NCBI GenBank assembly: GCA_964035545.1 | Contig: OZ037765.1 | Location: forward strand, 23,624,004-23,688,003 | Source of the DNA: Bugula neritina | Taxonomy: Eukaryota; Bryozoa; Gymnolaemata; Cheilostomatida; Bugulidae | Length of the DNA stretch: 64,000 nucleotides | Direction of reading: 5' to 3' | Shown: piece after piece, positions 13,601 to 25,549 of the stretch | How positions within the stretch are numbered: position 1 is the first letter of the stretch | Layout: each line of letters opens with the position of its first letter | The notes under the pieces: model-generated | The model's database searches: none | What the model was told of the DNA's origin: nothing | The model's input: only the letters and a program-made list of their open reading frames with translations | Program-made: the position numbers and the translations under genes

Positions 13601-16600
13601 TGCTTCTGGGGAACATAATATTGGAGATGAGGTGGAAATTTTTTCTATTCTCTTCTTAGATCAGCAAACATTTACAAGCAAGTATTTTCGGTCAACGATT
13701 ATTGTCAAATCATTTTTGTCTCTTTGGGATTAAAACAAGTCATTGGCAACAGAAGTTTCCTTCTATCGACAATATGCAAAATCTTAATAACTTAAATGCT
13801 TTTGAGAGCAATGTTAGCAGTCCAAGTACTGGCCTAGCATGCTGGGCCATGCTGGACTGAGCTCATTGGTGATATCAGGGAGAGCATCTGGTCATAATTG
13901 CTCCTGTGTCTTACTGAAAACCCTCAAGCCATGTTGCCAGCATGGTTTAAGGTAAAGTTCTTGTAACAGCGCCGGCCTCTGATTTTTATTGCATATACAC
14001 GTAAGTTTTACTTTGTATATTCTCGAGCTTTTTAAAAATATTTAAGCCGAAGTATTTTTCATACTATTTTATTATGCCAACACTGTTTGTGCACAGCAAG
14101 TACAACTAGATTATATTACTTTTTAATTGTACATGATCTCCTATATTGTAGTCACACATGCTCATCAGCTGCTACTGAATGAGTACGCTGTGTGTATCAC
14201 CTCAACTAGGCTGGGTACTGATGCCGACCCCTACTATATAGTTGGCACAGCTTTAATCTCTCCTGAAGAATCTGAGCCTACACAAGGAAGAATCATTGTC
14301 TTCTCCTACTTGGATGGTTGGTAATTCTATTGTAAGACTGGGCGGCGATTCTGTTATTTTAGCTGCATTGTATTTAGCAACATCTAAATACTTCTCTAAA
14401 GTTGTGTTTATATCTTCACAATTTTCAGTCAGAAATGCAATTTGGCCGAGTTGAAATTTCACCGAGTTACATTGCATTGTAAAAGCCACTGGTCCAAATT
14501 TTTGTGCTATGATTACTTAATCGACGGATTTTAAAATAATAATCAAAAGGAATAGTAACTCCTTGTCAGTATCGGTATTTTATTATGACTTTGGCAATTA
14601 GATGACCTACTTATATGTTTATAATTATATCGGCTAAGATTTCTCAATTACCGCTTTTATGCTGTCAACTGTACTAATTCACTACGTATTCAAAGGGCAT
14701 CAAATAGTGATTAAGCGAATTATATTTTGCTATTAGAAAGTGAGCTTCCGCATCAATCTGCTTTCAACGAGTTTCAGTAAAACTGTAACTCAGGCGAGTA
14801 AAATTAATTGAGACTCGGAACTTTTTTCAGCAAAGGTATAAATGCAACTTAAGACTAAATTTAGTTTCTCTTTAATAACTGTTGTAGACTTTTTTATGTA
14901 ATAATTGGACATCTTCCATCGAAACACATTTATGATATAGAAGTTAGTTTATGTTCCTCAGAGCAGTGTTTTGTATCCTAATTTGTTAATCTGTAGGTAA
15001 ACTAAACACTATAACTGAGAAGGAAATTAAGGGAGCACCCTATGCCCTTTGTCCAATGGTTATGGCTGATGGCACAATAAAGTTGCTTGCCGGAATTAAC
15101 AGCACTGTAAGAGCTGAACTCAAATAATAAATAAAGTTGTGACATTAACATTTTTGTGTGACAGACTTGCCTATATAATATTAAATGCTGCATCAATGTT
15201 TAGCCGTTGAATAAATACTCTGGGCTGTGGGAAACATAAATTACATGTGCTCTAGAATTTAAAATAAAGTAACTTGCACTGTTTCTTTACCTAATGTTTT
15301 GTATTACAGTTTCATAAAGACATATATAAATTTCAATATATTATAATGTATGTTTATATATTATGCATGTAGGCAATAATTATTGACTCTATGAGTTGTT
15401 ATTTTTATCTGTGGCAAAAATTATTCAAAGAATTTTTTTTTTAAATTTTCTGATAATGTTATGAAGTGACGTAATAGTTTACAGAATGTTGTGCTTCTCT
15501 CAGGTTCGTCTCTTTGAATGGACAGCGGATAAGGAGCTGAGGCCCGAGTGTCAGCATTCAAACAATATAGTCTCTCTGTATATCAAAGTGAAAGGGGAGT
15601 TTATCCTTGTTGGTGACATGATGAGATCGGTAAGCAGATTATATTGTATCTCGTATAATACACATGCTATTGAGATGTGTGTAAGGTATCCTGTGTGTGT
15701 ATGTACAATTGTACTTTGGGCAATGTCATTTATATGTACATGCATGTAACGTGTACTATGCGACATGTGTGTGTACTGTGTATACAATTTTACTTTGGGC
15801 AATGTCACACATGTGATATTGTGGGTTTATTTTTGATACTCCTTGTGAAAGTTTAAAAATAAGATATTTGATCATGACTTCAACTATAACTTCAATATTG
15901 CTGATTGGGCAATAGCCATGTCTTTTATAGGCTTGTTATGGAAGTAGGTTTTAGATTCTAGAATTTTCCATTAAAACTTGCAAAAATATCTTTTTTCTCT
16001 GTCAAATTTCTGAATTGTATGAAGGTATTAAGTAGCTGTTTATGTGGAGCACAACTGTTTCCAACAGAGTAGTAAAATGCAGTAATATAATAATATACAA
16101 AGGGCAAGCTCTCCACATGAACTGCTCAACATTATTATTATTATAGGAATTCAGACTTTTGACATATTATATGAGTTACAAGCTCCTTCAGCTCTTTGCA
16201 GAGTAATCAATATTGATTGTTGATATTTAATTAACTTTTTTTATCTTAGAAAACTAATTTTAATCTGAAAATGAACTATATTGTAATACATGAGTATATA
16301 AGAATATTAATATGTAAATAATGACCGATTACTATACATATATATAATATTAAGTATGATATTAAATATGTTGAATTATACATTTTTCGTTCAATAAGTT
16401 CATGAATACTTTCAGTATAACAGATGTATGATGAACAGGTGCATGTTATATTATGAAACTATTTAAATTACATTTTAAGTTTTTGTCTTTCTAGATGACC
16501 GTCCTTGTGTATAAACCAGCTGAGGGTCAGTTAGAGGAAATAGCTCGGGATTTCAACCCCAACTGGATGTCAGCCATAGAAATTATCGATGACGATATAT

Positions 16601-19031
16601 TTATTGGTACTGAAAACAATATGAACATGTTCACATGTCAAAAAGATAGGTAATGCTTTACCTGATATTAGGTATCTCAGTATGTATGACTGATTTACTG
16701 ATATAAGTCAATAAATATGATTGGCTTATATTTATTCTTGTCTTTATTTTTTGTTAAACTATTGTCTAAGAACATGTTACAATCCATACTTGGAATTTTC
16801 ATCTCTTTGGCAATATTTATATAAATAGTTTCAACTAAAATATACACTACTGTTTGCTCTTGTTTATTATTTCACTTTTCTTTCTTAATTATTTGATATG
16901 GTAGTAAATTGACAGAGAAGATAACTTCTAAAAGGTTGCAAATGCATTTAGCAGCTCCCATACTATTCTCTATAGCTTTGCGTGTCCCTTCATACTATTA
17001 TAATATGATGCTGAGTTTCCTCACTTGTAGCGCCTCTACGTCTGACGAAGACCGGCAGCATCTGCTCACCACTGGACTCTACCATCTCGGAGATTTCGTC
17101 AACGTCTTCAGACACGGCTCTCTGGTTATGCACCATCACCTGATAGAGAATAGCAGTCCCATCAGCAAACCTATTCTCTTTGGTACAGTCAACGGTGCAA
17201 TTGGTAGGTCTTGCTCTGCTTTACTTTCACTCTTTTGATTTATGATTTTGTAGTAGTAGTAAAAGTTATACAAATTAATCTGTAAGTGGTTAACAGTTTT
17301 GTCAGCCAATCCAGCTTTCAGTTGCTAATTGCAGAAAAAATGCAATGCATATTTTGTTGAATAATTAACCATGAGGCAATAAAGCATCTGAATAATGTAG
17401 AGTTGATTGTTTATCTCTTATGTATTTGAAAAAAATGTTTGTTTTCATATGATGTTACATTGATGGCCCGTCTAGACTACAGGTTGAAATGAACTGCCAG
17501 CGCTTTTTGAGTTTTCTTACTTGCTTTTTTCCTTGACTCTGGTTTGTCTACTTGTTATAAAGTAATGCTTAGCCAATTAATTAACGTTCAGAATAACACC
17601 TTGTAATGGTTGTACCTTTCTAGCGTTATTTGGTGTGTCTTGCAGGTCTGGTTGTTCAACTTCCTCCTGAATTTTATGTGTTTCTGAAAGACCTCCAGGA
17701 AAGAATAGCCTCCGTCATCAGAAGTATTGGCAAAATAGAGCATTCATTATATCCTTTATTTCACATACCTGTGATAACTAGCTTAGGGTGTCAATGCAAT
17801 AGGCTGTCATGATGTGTGTATGGTGTAATGCTATTCACACTATGGCTATAAGTAAGTGTTCATTGTTACTTTAGAGTGTTGAATTTCTCACCTTTTTAAC
17901 TGTTCACCCTACAAGCTGTCATTGCATAGCCATTCTAGTCTTAGCCAATCACATTGCAGTTTCTGCCTGCTTGCAATAACAAATAGTCAGAATCAGCACC
18001 ACATTTTAGCCAATTTATTTGCATAATTTAGATTAGATTTAAAAACATTATTTAGTCAGATTTATTAATAGGGTTTTAAAAATACGATTTGGGCTTTATA
18101 CATTTCAAATAAATCTAATAATTATCTTTACACCGGCACAAGAAGAGAAATTCAACACTCACAACAACTAATTAAATTTATTCACTATTGAGTAGCAATG
18201 AATGCTCCTTCAGCTGTAGTTTCGGGCCTAAGAGTTTACAGTTTGCTGTCATGGTGGTTTAGCTCGTTCTAATAAACTGTGATTTCAGTGCCTTAACTAG
18301 TCACTTACCCTTGCTTTAAGCATTAAGAACTATGTTGGTTATTTATACCATTAACTGTGATCTGTAATAGTAGATTTAGTATACAACTTAGTTGTGCTAG
18401 CTAACTAATGATTAAACATTGTCTTCCATACAATGGTTAATAGTTAAATCACTGCATTTAGAATTAGATTTGGCAGTCTTAAATATTTATAATGTTCCTT
18501 GACTAATTGATGTATACTTGGAGGCAATTTACCACTGAAAGAAAAGTTATACAAGATTGTAAAGGGTTTATAGATGGGGATCTCATAGAAAACTTTCTGG
18601 ATCTCAGTCAAGACAAGAAACAGGATGTAGTCAATGGTTTGAAGGTAATCATGTTTTATGTGTTATCTCGGATTGGAGAAACAGTTTAAACTATTGCAAG
18701 TTTGTTCGTAATGTAAATCAAAACAGTTTCCTTAGATTTCTGATATAACTTTTTTTTAAAAAAGCATATCCTAATTATTTAGTTTTATTATAAACAACTA
18801 GACATTTTAACATTGGCTAGATATCAGGAACTATAAAAAAATTTTTTTGTGAAATCATTATTCAACAAAATCGGATATAGAGCCAAACTGTAAAAGCTGC
18901 AACAATAGTGTTTGCTTTTGTGTAGCTTGTAGACTTTTTGTTTGCAGATAGATGATGAAAGTGGAATGACGAAAGATGCAACTGTTGATGATATAACAAA
19001 GATTGTTGAGGATTTGACAAGAATACATTAA
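4683..19031 (+). CDS. DDB1: DNA damage-binding protein 1 (CUL4 adaptor)
   Basis: DDB1 links CUL4-RBX1 to substrate receptors (DCAFs, DDB2) in nuclear and cytoplasmic ubiquitin ligases for DNA repair, replication licensing and protein turnover. Twenty-four exons: 4683-4743, 5269-5417, 5618-5895, 6254-6444, 6663-6810, 7513-7624, 8054-8137, 8403-8580, 8701-8815, 8966-9074, 9411-9589, 9773-9930, 11143-11250, 12457-12664, 12756-12990, 13581-13677, 14152-14316, 14997-15106, 15504-15629, 16495-16649, 17031-17203, 17646-17748, 18518-18644, 18948-19031. The joined frame is 1150 residues without a stop; human DDB1 is 1140. Near-identical blocks include NYVVTA at the start, [31 protein letters not shown]-type propeller strands ([19 protein letters not shown]), [11 protein letters not shown] and the terminal LTRIH. 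It should form three seven-bladed beta-propellers (A, B, C; B docks CUL4) plus a C-terminal helical domain. Two introns are GC-AG and one is AT-AC, listed separately. Family assignment is certain; single exon edges could be off by a few bases. Confidence 0.97.
9075..9410 (+). other. DDB1: GC-AG intron in DDB1
   Basis: Exon 10 ends CTG CAG at 9074 and the intron starts GCAAGT, the extended consensus typical of GC donors. The acceptor is TTTGTAG at 9410. Joining the two gives [13 protein letters not shown] in frame, in line with human LIQ-ITSASVRLVS. No GT donor nearby keeps the frame. Confidence 0.85.
13678..14151 (+). other. DDB1: Second GC-AG intron in DDB1
   Basis: Exon 16 ends ACA TTT ACA A at 13677, followed by GCAAGT. 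The next exon starts at 14152 after TTGTAG. The junction codon is ATC (Ile), giving [17 protein letters not shown] against human TFEVLHAHQFLQNEYAL. The GT four bases downstream (AGCAA|GTATTT) leaves the wrong phase. A truncated SINE lies in this intron. Confidence 0.75.
13825..13930 (+). mobile_element. Diverged SINE fragment in a DDB1 intron
   Basis: GAGCATCTGGTCATAATTG, CTCCTGTG and a following CCTCAAGCC segment align with the middle of the SINE at 62783-62993. The part upstream (about 13825-13870) differs from that copy, so this may be a related subfamily or a rearranged copy. Confidence 0.5.
15693..15807. repeat. DDB1: Local duplication in a DDB1 intron
   Basis: GTACTTTGGGCAATGTCA (15711-15728) recurs as TTTACTTTGGGCAATGTCA near 15790-15807, each preceded by a GT-rich TATGTACAAT or TGTATACAAT segment, about 80 bases apart. 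Confidence 0.7.
17749..18517 (+). other. DDB1: U12-type AT-AC intron in DDB1
   Basis: The reading frame needs exon 22 to end at 17748 and exon 23 to begin at 18518, restoring [12 protein letters not shown], which matches human DDB1 HSFWRSFHTERK. No GT-AG pair does this. The intron begins ATATCCTTT, the minor-spliceosome AT-type donor consensus. It carries TTCCTTGAC at 18495-18503, which fits the U12 branch-site consensus TTCCTTRAC, and ends in AC, 15 bases after the branch adenosine. The intron interrupts the Phe-1081 codon after its second base. Confidence 0.93.
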
Positions 19032-19121
19032 CTGCCCAATTAAATGCCTACTACTATCTCATTAATGTCATTCTTCAATATATTTTTATGGACATGAGTT
19101 TATATATTTGTTTGATACTAT

Positions 19122-19139
19122 GGGGGGGGGGGGGGGGGG
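19122..19139 (+). repeat. Poly-G run of 18 bases
   Basis: Eighteen consecutive G residues lie about 90 bases downstream of the DDB1 stop codon, so the run is probably in the 3' UTR. The length may be uncertain through sequencing slippage. A run this long could form a G-quadruplex in the mRNA. Confidence 0.9.
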
Positions 19140-19464
19140 CTCTCTTTCCACAGTATACCAATAATCAATTCTAACAACTGGAAGCCTTTTCCACTAGCTT
19201 AAAAAATGTCGTTAATGGATTTCTGAGTGCAGTTTCTGTACATATATTGTTGTGCTCTATTTAGTAATTGCTTCTGCATTTCATTTGTACGTTTATAAAA
19301 AATTACCCTTAATATGTATTTTGATGCTACCTTAAATTTACAATTAAATACAATTATTCAGTTTGTATTCAAATACCACCATTTAGTTTATATTTTTCTC
19401 ACCTATCCGCTTTGTCCTGTTCGGTAGCGGGACCATTTAGTTTATATAATGTGGATATAATTGA

Positions 19465-19470
19465 AATAAA
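19465..19470 (+). terminator. Candidate DDB1 poly(A) signal
   Basis: AATAAA occurs about 435 bases after the DDB1 stop codon, in an A-rich context. ATTAAA variants occur earlier (about 19043 and 19343), so the true end could be shorter. cDNA would decide. Confidence 0.4.
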
Positions 19471-19540
19471 AAATGGAGTTCTAAAAAAAATTAAAACTCT
19501 AAATTGAGTAGAACATTGAATTGAATTTGTTTAGAAACTT

Positions 19541-19686
19541 CCATCCCCAGGAAAAATCATTAATGATGTTAGGAAGGGTATCCAGTCAATTGCTCCTGTG
19601 CTACAAATGAATAAGTCCTTAGCCTGCTTTAAAAACATCAGTGGTTCTTACAGGGATAGTGACTATAAACTTGCATGAGTTTTGCA
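19541..19686 (+). mobile_element. SINE fragment, 5'-truncated
   Basis: This stretch matches the body of the full-length SINE at 62783-62993. Shared blocks are the ATCCCC just after the B box, a TTAGGAAGGGTATCCAGTCA segment, TGCTCCTG, AAGTCCTTAGCC, and the tail GACTATAAACTTGCATGAG. The tRNA-like head is missing. Confidence 0.7.
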
Positions 19687-19769
19687 TGAGATATGCTAGA
19701 CAGTAGAGCACAGCCTCCAAAAACTGGTAATCCTTCACAAATTAACAAATAAAACCTGAAGTTATCAGA

Positions 19770-20620
19770 ATGAACTTTTATATATGAAACTGATGTGTAT
19801 GACTGGTGGGAGGCAGTATTGGGAGACAGAAAGCACATATGGGCCAGTCGACTGTGATGAGTAGCAGTTTCAGAGATCTTACTAAGCTGCACTTGGTGAA
19901 TGTATAACATGACCATCAAGGATGATGACTAGTGTAAAGCTAGGCTAAAGGATACAGAGAGTTGGCCCATGGCTTACTTCTTTTCCTGGGAACTGTTCAC
20001 ATCACCAAGTGAAATGGTAAAACCAATCCAGTGCAAAATATAAAAAAAGAAAGCCCCACTTTTGGAAGTTTAAAACCTGGGGCTCAGATGACTCTTTGCA
20101 AATAATATACAACTTTGATATTTACCATGTGAATGCAGTAAGCTAGATTAGGGCCTGGTGTTGTCTTGAAACCTACAGAAACTCTACAAAACAATGCACT
20201 CTATAAAATATATGCTGACCACTTTTTGACTGCCACAAAGTTAATAAATGCTGTGAAAGAAAGAATACTATTATGTTTTATACAATACAGTTAAAAAAAC
20301 AAGATGGCCAAATATAAATTTATGAAGTAGAGACAGCTAAAACTCGCTGAACAAGGAGTAGAGGAGAACTACAATATAGTTGTTGTTTGCTGGTATGGTA
20401 ACCAAGCTGTAAGCATTAATATCTCATCTGTTATTAAATTAGAGTCAACAAAACAAGCTAAACCACGAGAAAAAAGATAAAGAGCTATAAAGAATCAAAC
20501 ATTCTCTCTGCCAACAAGTTTTGATTCCTCATAGCAAAAATAAGGGTGGTGTTGGCTTGTCTTAATTCCTTTGCCGCTGCATACAGATTCAAGTTTAGAT
20601 CTCATGCATGTACTTGTTCT
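19770..20620 (+). mobile_element. Decayed piggyBac-like transposase remnant
   Basis: Read on the plus strand with frame changes and stops, this stretch gives pieces that fit the transposase_IS4_7 (piggyBac) pattern. These are a YWETES-like start, then KKKPHFWKFKTWGSDD (compare the family's KP-KWGFK-W---D block, which carries a catalytic Asp), then LINAVKERIL, then a K..KAVSINISSVIKLEST-like segment, and finally a GGVGL near the family's MGGVD. No open frame survives. I infer a dead copy. Terminal repeats and TTAA target sites were not located. Confidence 0.5.
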
Positions 20621-20851
20621 AGTGTAATCTGATGCCTATCATTAGTAAATTCATAGAACATTTACCAACTGGAATACTCGCTACCTACTGTGTATGGGTG
20701 CTAAACAAAGGGACAAGTTAAGACAGCAGAGATTTCATGTTTGAGTATATATATGTACCATTTTACTTGCTGTTTTCTGCTGGGTAATTAGACAAACACA
20801 TAAAGTTAGTTATTCAACTTTAGGTTAGCTGCAGCAAATGCCTTTACCTAA

Positions 20852-20964
<113 letters not shown>

Positions 20965-21377
20965 TTATCTTCATGTTATAAGATAGCTCAGGGAGACATT
21001 GTTCAAACTCTACTTGCAAGCTAGAGAGAAAATCTGGAAGCCTCTAATTTAAGGCCATGTTGGCAGTTACAAATGTATATGTTTAATTATATAAACTTTT
21101 CTTGGCAGTTGCTTTTGAAAATTACTTCAATTGAAATGGAGGCATATTTGTTTCTATATTTGCTAGCTAAAACAATAGAAATTACATTCTAATTACTATT
21201 ATGAATAAAATTGTATAGTAAGAACTACATGTTGCATCATTTTTTAAGCATATATAATATATAAATAACAACAGCAGTTGAAACAGAAAGTTAGTAAGAA
21301 ATCCTAGAGGTACTGGTGATCATTAGCATAAAATTTAGTCTGTTACAAAGTTATAATAACTGTTGCTACATCCATAG

Positions 21378-23180
21378 TCAAGTTTTGCACTTTTCTTTTT
21401 CCATAGTGTTTTGACAAGATAATTCTAAGTGCTTAGTAAGATATGACTTGACTGCAAATGTTTTGCTGCACTTTTCACATTTAAACTCTTTATCTTCAGC
21501 ATGTGTCTGTATGTGAGCTCGCAAGTTTGACTTATCAGCAAATCTCTTTTCGCAGTGCAGACATTGGAACGGTCTTTCACCAGTATGAGATCTCATATGT
21601 CCTTGCAACAACCACGGTCTGCTGAAGGCTTTATTGCACATAGTGCAGGTGTGTACCAGTTTATGAGTCAGAATGTGCATAGATAGAGCTGGCATGCTAA
21701 CATAAACTTTGTCACAGTGAGGACACTTCTTGGCCTGACCGCTGCTCAAGCTACGATGCGTCTGTTTATGTCTGGAGAGATTTGAAGAAGTGGCATAGTG
21801 TTTCCCACATTCAGTACACAAATACTTGGTTAAACTGTGATGGGGTAACTGATTATCAGTTTGATAATATTTTTGCTTTCTGCGCATGGACCTGCCATCA
21901 GCAGTTAATATTGTTTGGTCTTTTATTGGCTTTGCTTGCTGTCCAGGACTGTTGCTGTGTTGCCTCTCTATACTGTGATTAATCTGTAATGGTGTATGCT
22001 TACTTTCACATTCCTTACTCGGACTTTTTAGACTGAAATCCAAAGGTTCTTCATTGGTCTCTACAATATTCCATAAAACATTTGATTACTTATGTATCCA
22101 ACAGTAGGCGGTTTGCAAGGTTCTATGAGTGATTCGAGGTAGAATCTGAGGCTGTATGGCTTTTCTGCATATAATTTCTCTATTAGGTGCATACTCAAAA
22201 AAGGAACTTTATGTTTGTTGGTGGCAGTGCATTAAATAATATTAGGTGTAGATATAAAATGATCTGTTCAATAAGCATTTACACATAGCATCATTAAATA
22301 AAATGTCTAATTTTATATAAAATAATTATTTTAAAAATGCTGATGTTGCTCTTAACGATATTTATGTTTGTAATCTATGGTCTAAAAATATACTCAAATT
22401 AAATTGAATAGTAGAAATTAGAACATAATGCAAGTAGCATGTTATTGCCCAGCATATACACTACTTATAATATATGAGTTACTCATTGCTTATTGATGAT
22501 TGAAAATGTATCAAGGGTCTACAGTACAAGTCATTTGTTTTAAGGTTGGTTTACTAATTTTACTAAAAACTTCTATAGCTACTAAAGCTCATTAAGTCTT
22601 GCCGAGATTAAACTAGTATAATTGAAAATTTTCACCACCTGTGTTGAGTTCCAGTTAAAACAATGAAAAATAGCAAAACCTACTCTGTGTAAATTACATG
22701 TATAGGCCTACTAATGCAGTTTTGTCATTAATATTTATATATTGTTATATAGAACTTTAAATAGCTACTTCCTTGTGACTGGGATGGTGCCTAACATACT
22801 TGCTGGTGACAATTTGTCATCTTTCAATTCTCTTGACCTACTCTGTCATTTACTATAATAATAACTATATTTGTATTAATTTGTATCTATTACTTAATGA
22901 AGAAATTAAATATAACTCATATGCTTAGTTATCTTGCCATAAAATGCACTTGACAAATAGATGCGAAACAGTATTTTATTTGAACACTGCATATACTGTT
23001 TGAAATGAGGCAACAGCCCAGTACAAACTTACAAAATGGTTTATTTTAAGATTTTATTTTGCAAGTTTATGCATTCAAGCAAATAAAAAAGAAATTAAAT
23101 AAAAACAGTTTTCTGGGTCCCAGTTATGAAAAATTCGACAATACCAACGTACGTGGTAGTTTGTGGCTTGTATAGCATTA

Positions 23181-23256
<76 letters not shown>

Positions 23257-24230
23257 CTCTCTCAAGAATTACAAATAAATACAATGGCCTTTATTCCAGA
23301 AAGAATAAGCCTGTATAACATGTGATTCAAAAACATTTGGATAAGTATATATATATTTTTAAAGACGAAAGAGTGATATTAAGTTAAATCATCTAGATTC
23401 TAGAAGCTAGTATATGTGAAAAGTTTTGAAAGTATTTCTTGTGTATATGCGTTTGTACTAAAAATATATGTCAATCAATACAAATTGATTGACGTAGCAT
23501 ATGCTGTGAGCTGCTTGAAAGAGTTTGAGTCTATGATAATTAGATATTTCCTAATCAATAGTTTGAAGCTAAAAGTTGCCCATAATTTTCTTTCTGCTGT
23601 GAACTATACGTGCTGAGTAAGTACATGGCAAGTAGCCAAATGACAGTATTTTGTGCTATGGTAGTAGTTGACTTTGTAAAATATTCTCACGGTTTTTTCA
23701 AACATGCTTTATAAAGCATAATTTTGCTATGCTAATAAAATAAATACAAAATCAGCAACATTTTTGCTAATGAATCCTAGAGATACTCAAATGAAGCACA
23801 ACATTTATTGTACTATTATACTAAAAACCTGTCACAAATTTGTAAAAGTTTTGCTCCATAATTAAGTAAATGGTACAATATAGGCTACTTAGTTATACAT
23901 CATCAGGCAGTTGTTGAATAGCAGTAAACAACTTGAGGTTTTGCTAAACTTGCCCCACAAGACAAATTGAGAATATAGCAAAACTATCATCAAAGTATTA
24001 TTACTATTCAAATTTATTTGAGAATAATGTTGTATATAAGCTTACGTACCCAAACAATCTGAAGCAACTGCTGGAACATGGAATATGTAGTTCTGTGGCA
24101 CAACATCTACTTTAGAACAACCTGACTGTAACAAGTAATTTGAGAAGAAAGTTTGTTTGGAGTTAACTGATGGTATCTTCTTCTGAATATATGTAGATCT
24201 ATCCTTCTTGACTAGAAATGAACGAGGCAT
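21378..24230 (-). CDS. Scratch/Snail-family zinc-finger repressor
   Basis: Two exons, 24230-24050 and 22060-21378, join in phase to 287 residues. The start is set by the SNAG repression domain MPRSFLVKK, which must be N-terminal in this family; it recruits LSD1/CoREST-type corepressors. A PLDFSLK motif at the start of exon 2 resembles the CtBP-binding P-DLS motif. Five zinc fingers follow: [73 protein letters not shown] and [18 protein letters not shown], the last ending C2HC as usual in the superfamily. [23 protein letters not shown] and FAVKSYL are diagnostic of Scratch rather than Snail or Slug. Scratch proteins bind E-boxes and act in neural differentiation. The protein is shorter than vertebrate Scratch. 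A gene symbol such as scrt is likely, but paralogue number is unknown. Confidence 0.93.
23190..23255. repeat. (AT)n microsatellite in the Scratch-type gene intron
   Basis: About 66 bases of TA dinucleotides within the single intron (22061-24049). Nothing else recognisable is seen in this intron. Confidence 0.95.
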
Positions 24231-25270
24231 ATTGGTAGCAAACAAAGCAAACGGCAGCAGCAGCTTATTCAACCACCTGATGCTGCCTTCTTATTTTCTA
24301 TAAAAATGGCATTATTCATCAGATGGCGTTACTTAGAGAATGAAATCAATATTCTAGGCGGAGTCTATCTATGCTGCTGTTTCATGGGTTGTTTATGTGA
24401 TACATGCAGAGATGTATACTCTTGAGAGATGCAGTTGTTTATTCATGGTGACACAATGCAAAGATTACCATCTAGTTATTGCTAACTGACATCTTGCATA
24501 TATAAATTAGAAAAAAATGATCAAGATACTTTCTTTGTAATTGATTGGTTTATGCAAGTGCCATATGCCACAAACACCTGTTGGCATATGCTATGAAGAG
24601 CAAGACAGTTATTAGGTTATTGATTTTTGCAATGACCTAATTCATGTTATCAGAACTGAGGTGCATAGTTAGTAGAGTAATAACTTACTTAAACATCTAT
24701 GTTGGAGTTTATACATTGTATGAATTAAATTATGAGCTGTGTATTAATAATTCTATTTATAAATTAATGAATATTTATTAATATAATATTATAGCAAAAA
24801 TGCTAAGCTTATTATTATATTATTATCATGAATCTTTTTTTCTTGTGTAAAGAGTTCTTTACCATTTAATATAGCTAAGAATGCTGTGTTTAACATATAA
24901 CCACAAGTAAATTACTAGCTTTGTATTGCCATGTAGTCACAGGGCTCTCAAAGTTTGTCAAATTTAAATAATGAAGTTGCATGCCAACATTGATATCTTT
25001 TTAAATTTTAGCTGCTCAATGCACACAGAGTGTAGCCTCCTAATCATTAAAATAATAGATAAGATGAACACCTAATGATAAAATGTATGTTTTGTTAATT
25101 TAGGTTAATTAGGTTACAAGCTGCTAAAATATTGCTTCCATGCCTTATTAAATTTAAATATTAGTAAAGCTTCTAAATTTATATATTATAGTGCACCTAG
25201 ATGATGAACCATTCATTTTCTTCTATTTTAAAGAACCGTTGGTGAAATTTGTAAGAAACACAGAGTTATC

Positions 25271-25549
25271 TTATTTCCAACTCAAGACATGACTATACTT
25301 ATGCCTTTTGAATTGTTCTATAAGCAGCTGCAAGTTAGGGGTGATTAAATCCAATAATTTGGCGGCTCTCAATTTTTGAGTTTTAATGAACTCTACTGTG
25401 AAGTTTAACCCTTCGATAACATCCAACTCCAAACTGGCGAATTTTGAACTACTGCACTCAATCACCCACAACTCGGAGCTGCTTATAAAACAATTTATGC
25501 CTTTTTTTAATTGACAATAGTGGAGTTCAAGATTTAAAGTTTGGGGCAT
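25271..25549 (-). other. Orphan open frame of 92 codons, function unknown
   Basis: An ATG-initiated frame with mixed residue composition (including LELDVIEGLNFTVEF and LLIEQFKRHKYSH) in a patch less AT-rich than its surroundings. I recognise no family. No partner exon with matching phase was found. It could be a small gene, a fossil mobile-element piece, or chance. Confidence 0.2.

Noticed and set aside
24231-24272. Upstream in-frame extension of the Scratch-type protein
   Set aside because: It has no ATG, and the SNAG domain must begin at the N-terminus to work.
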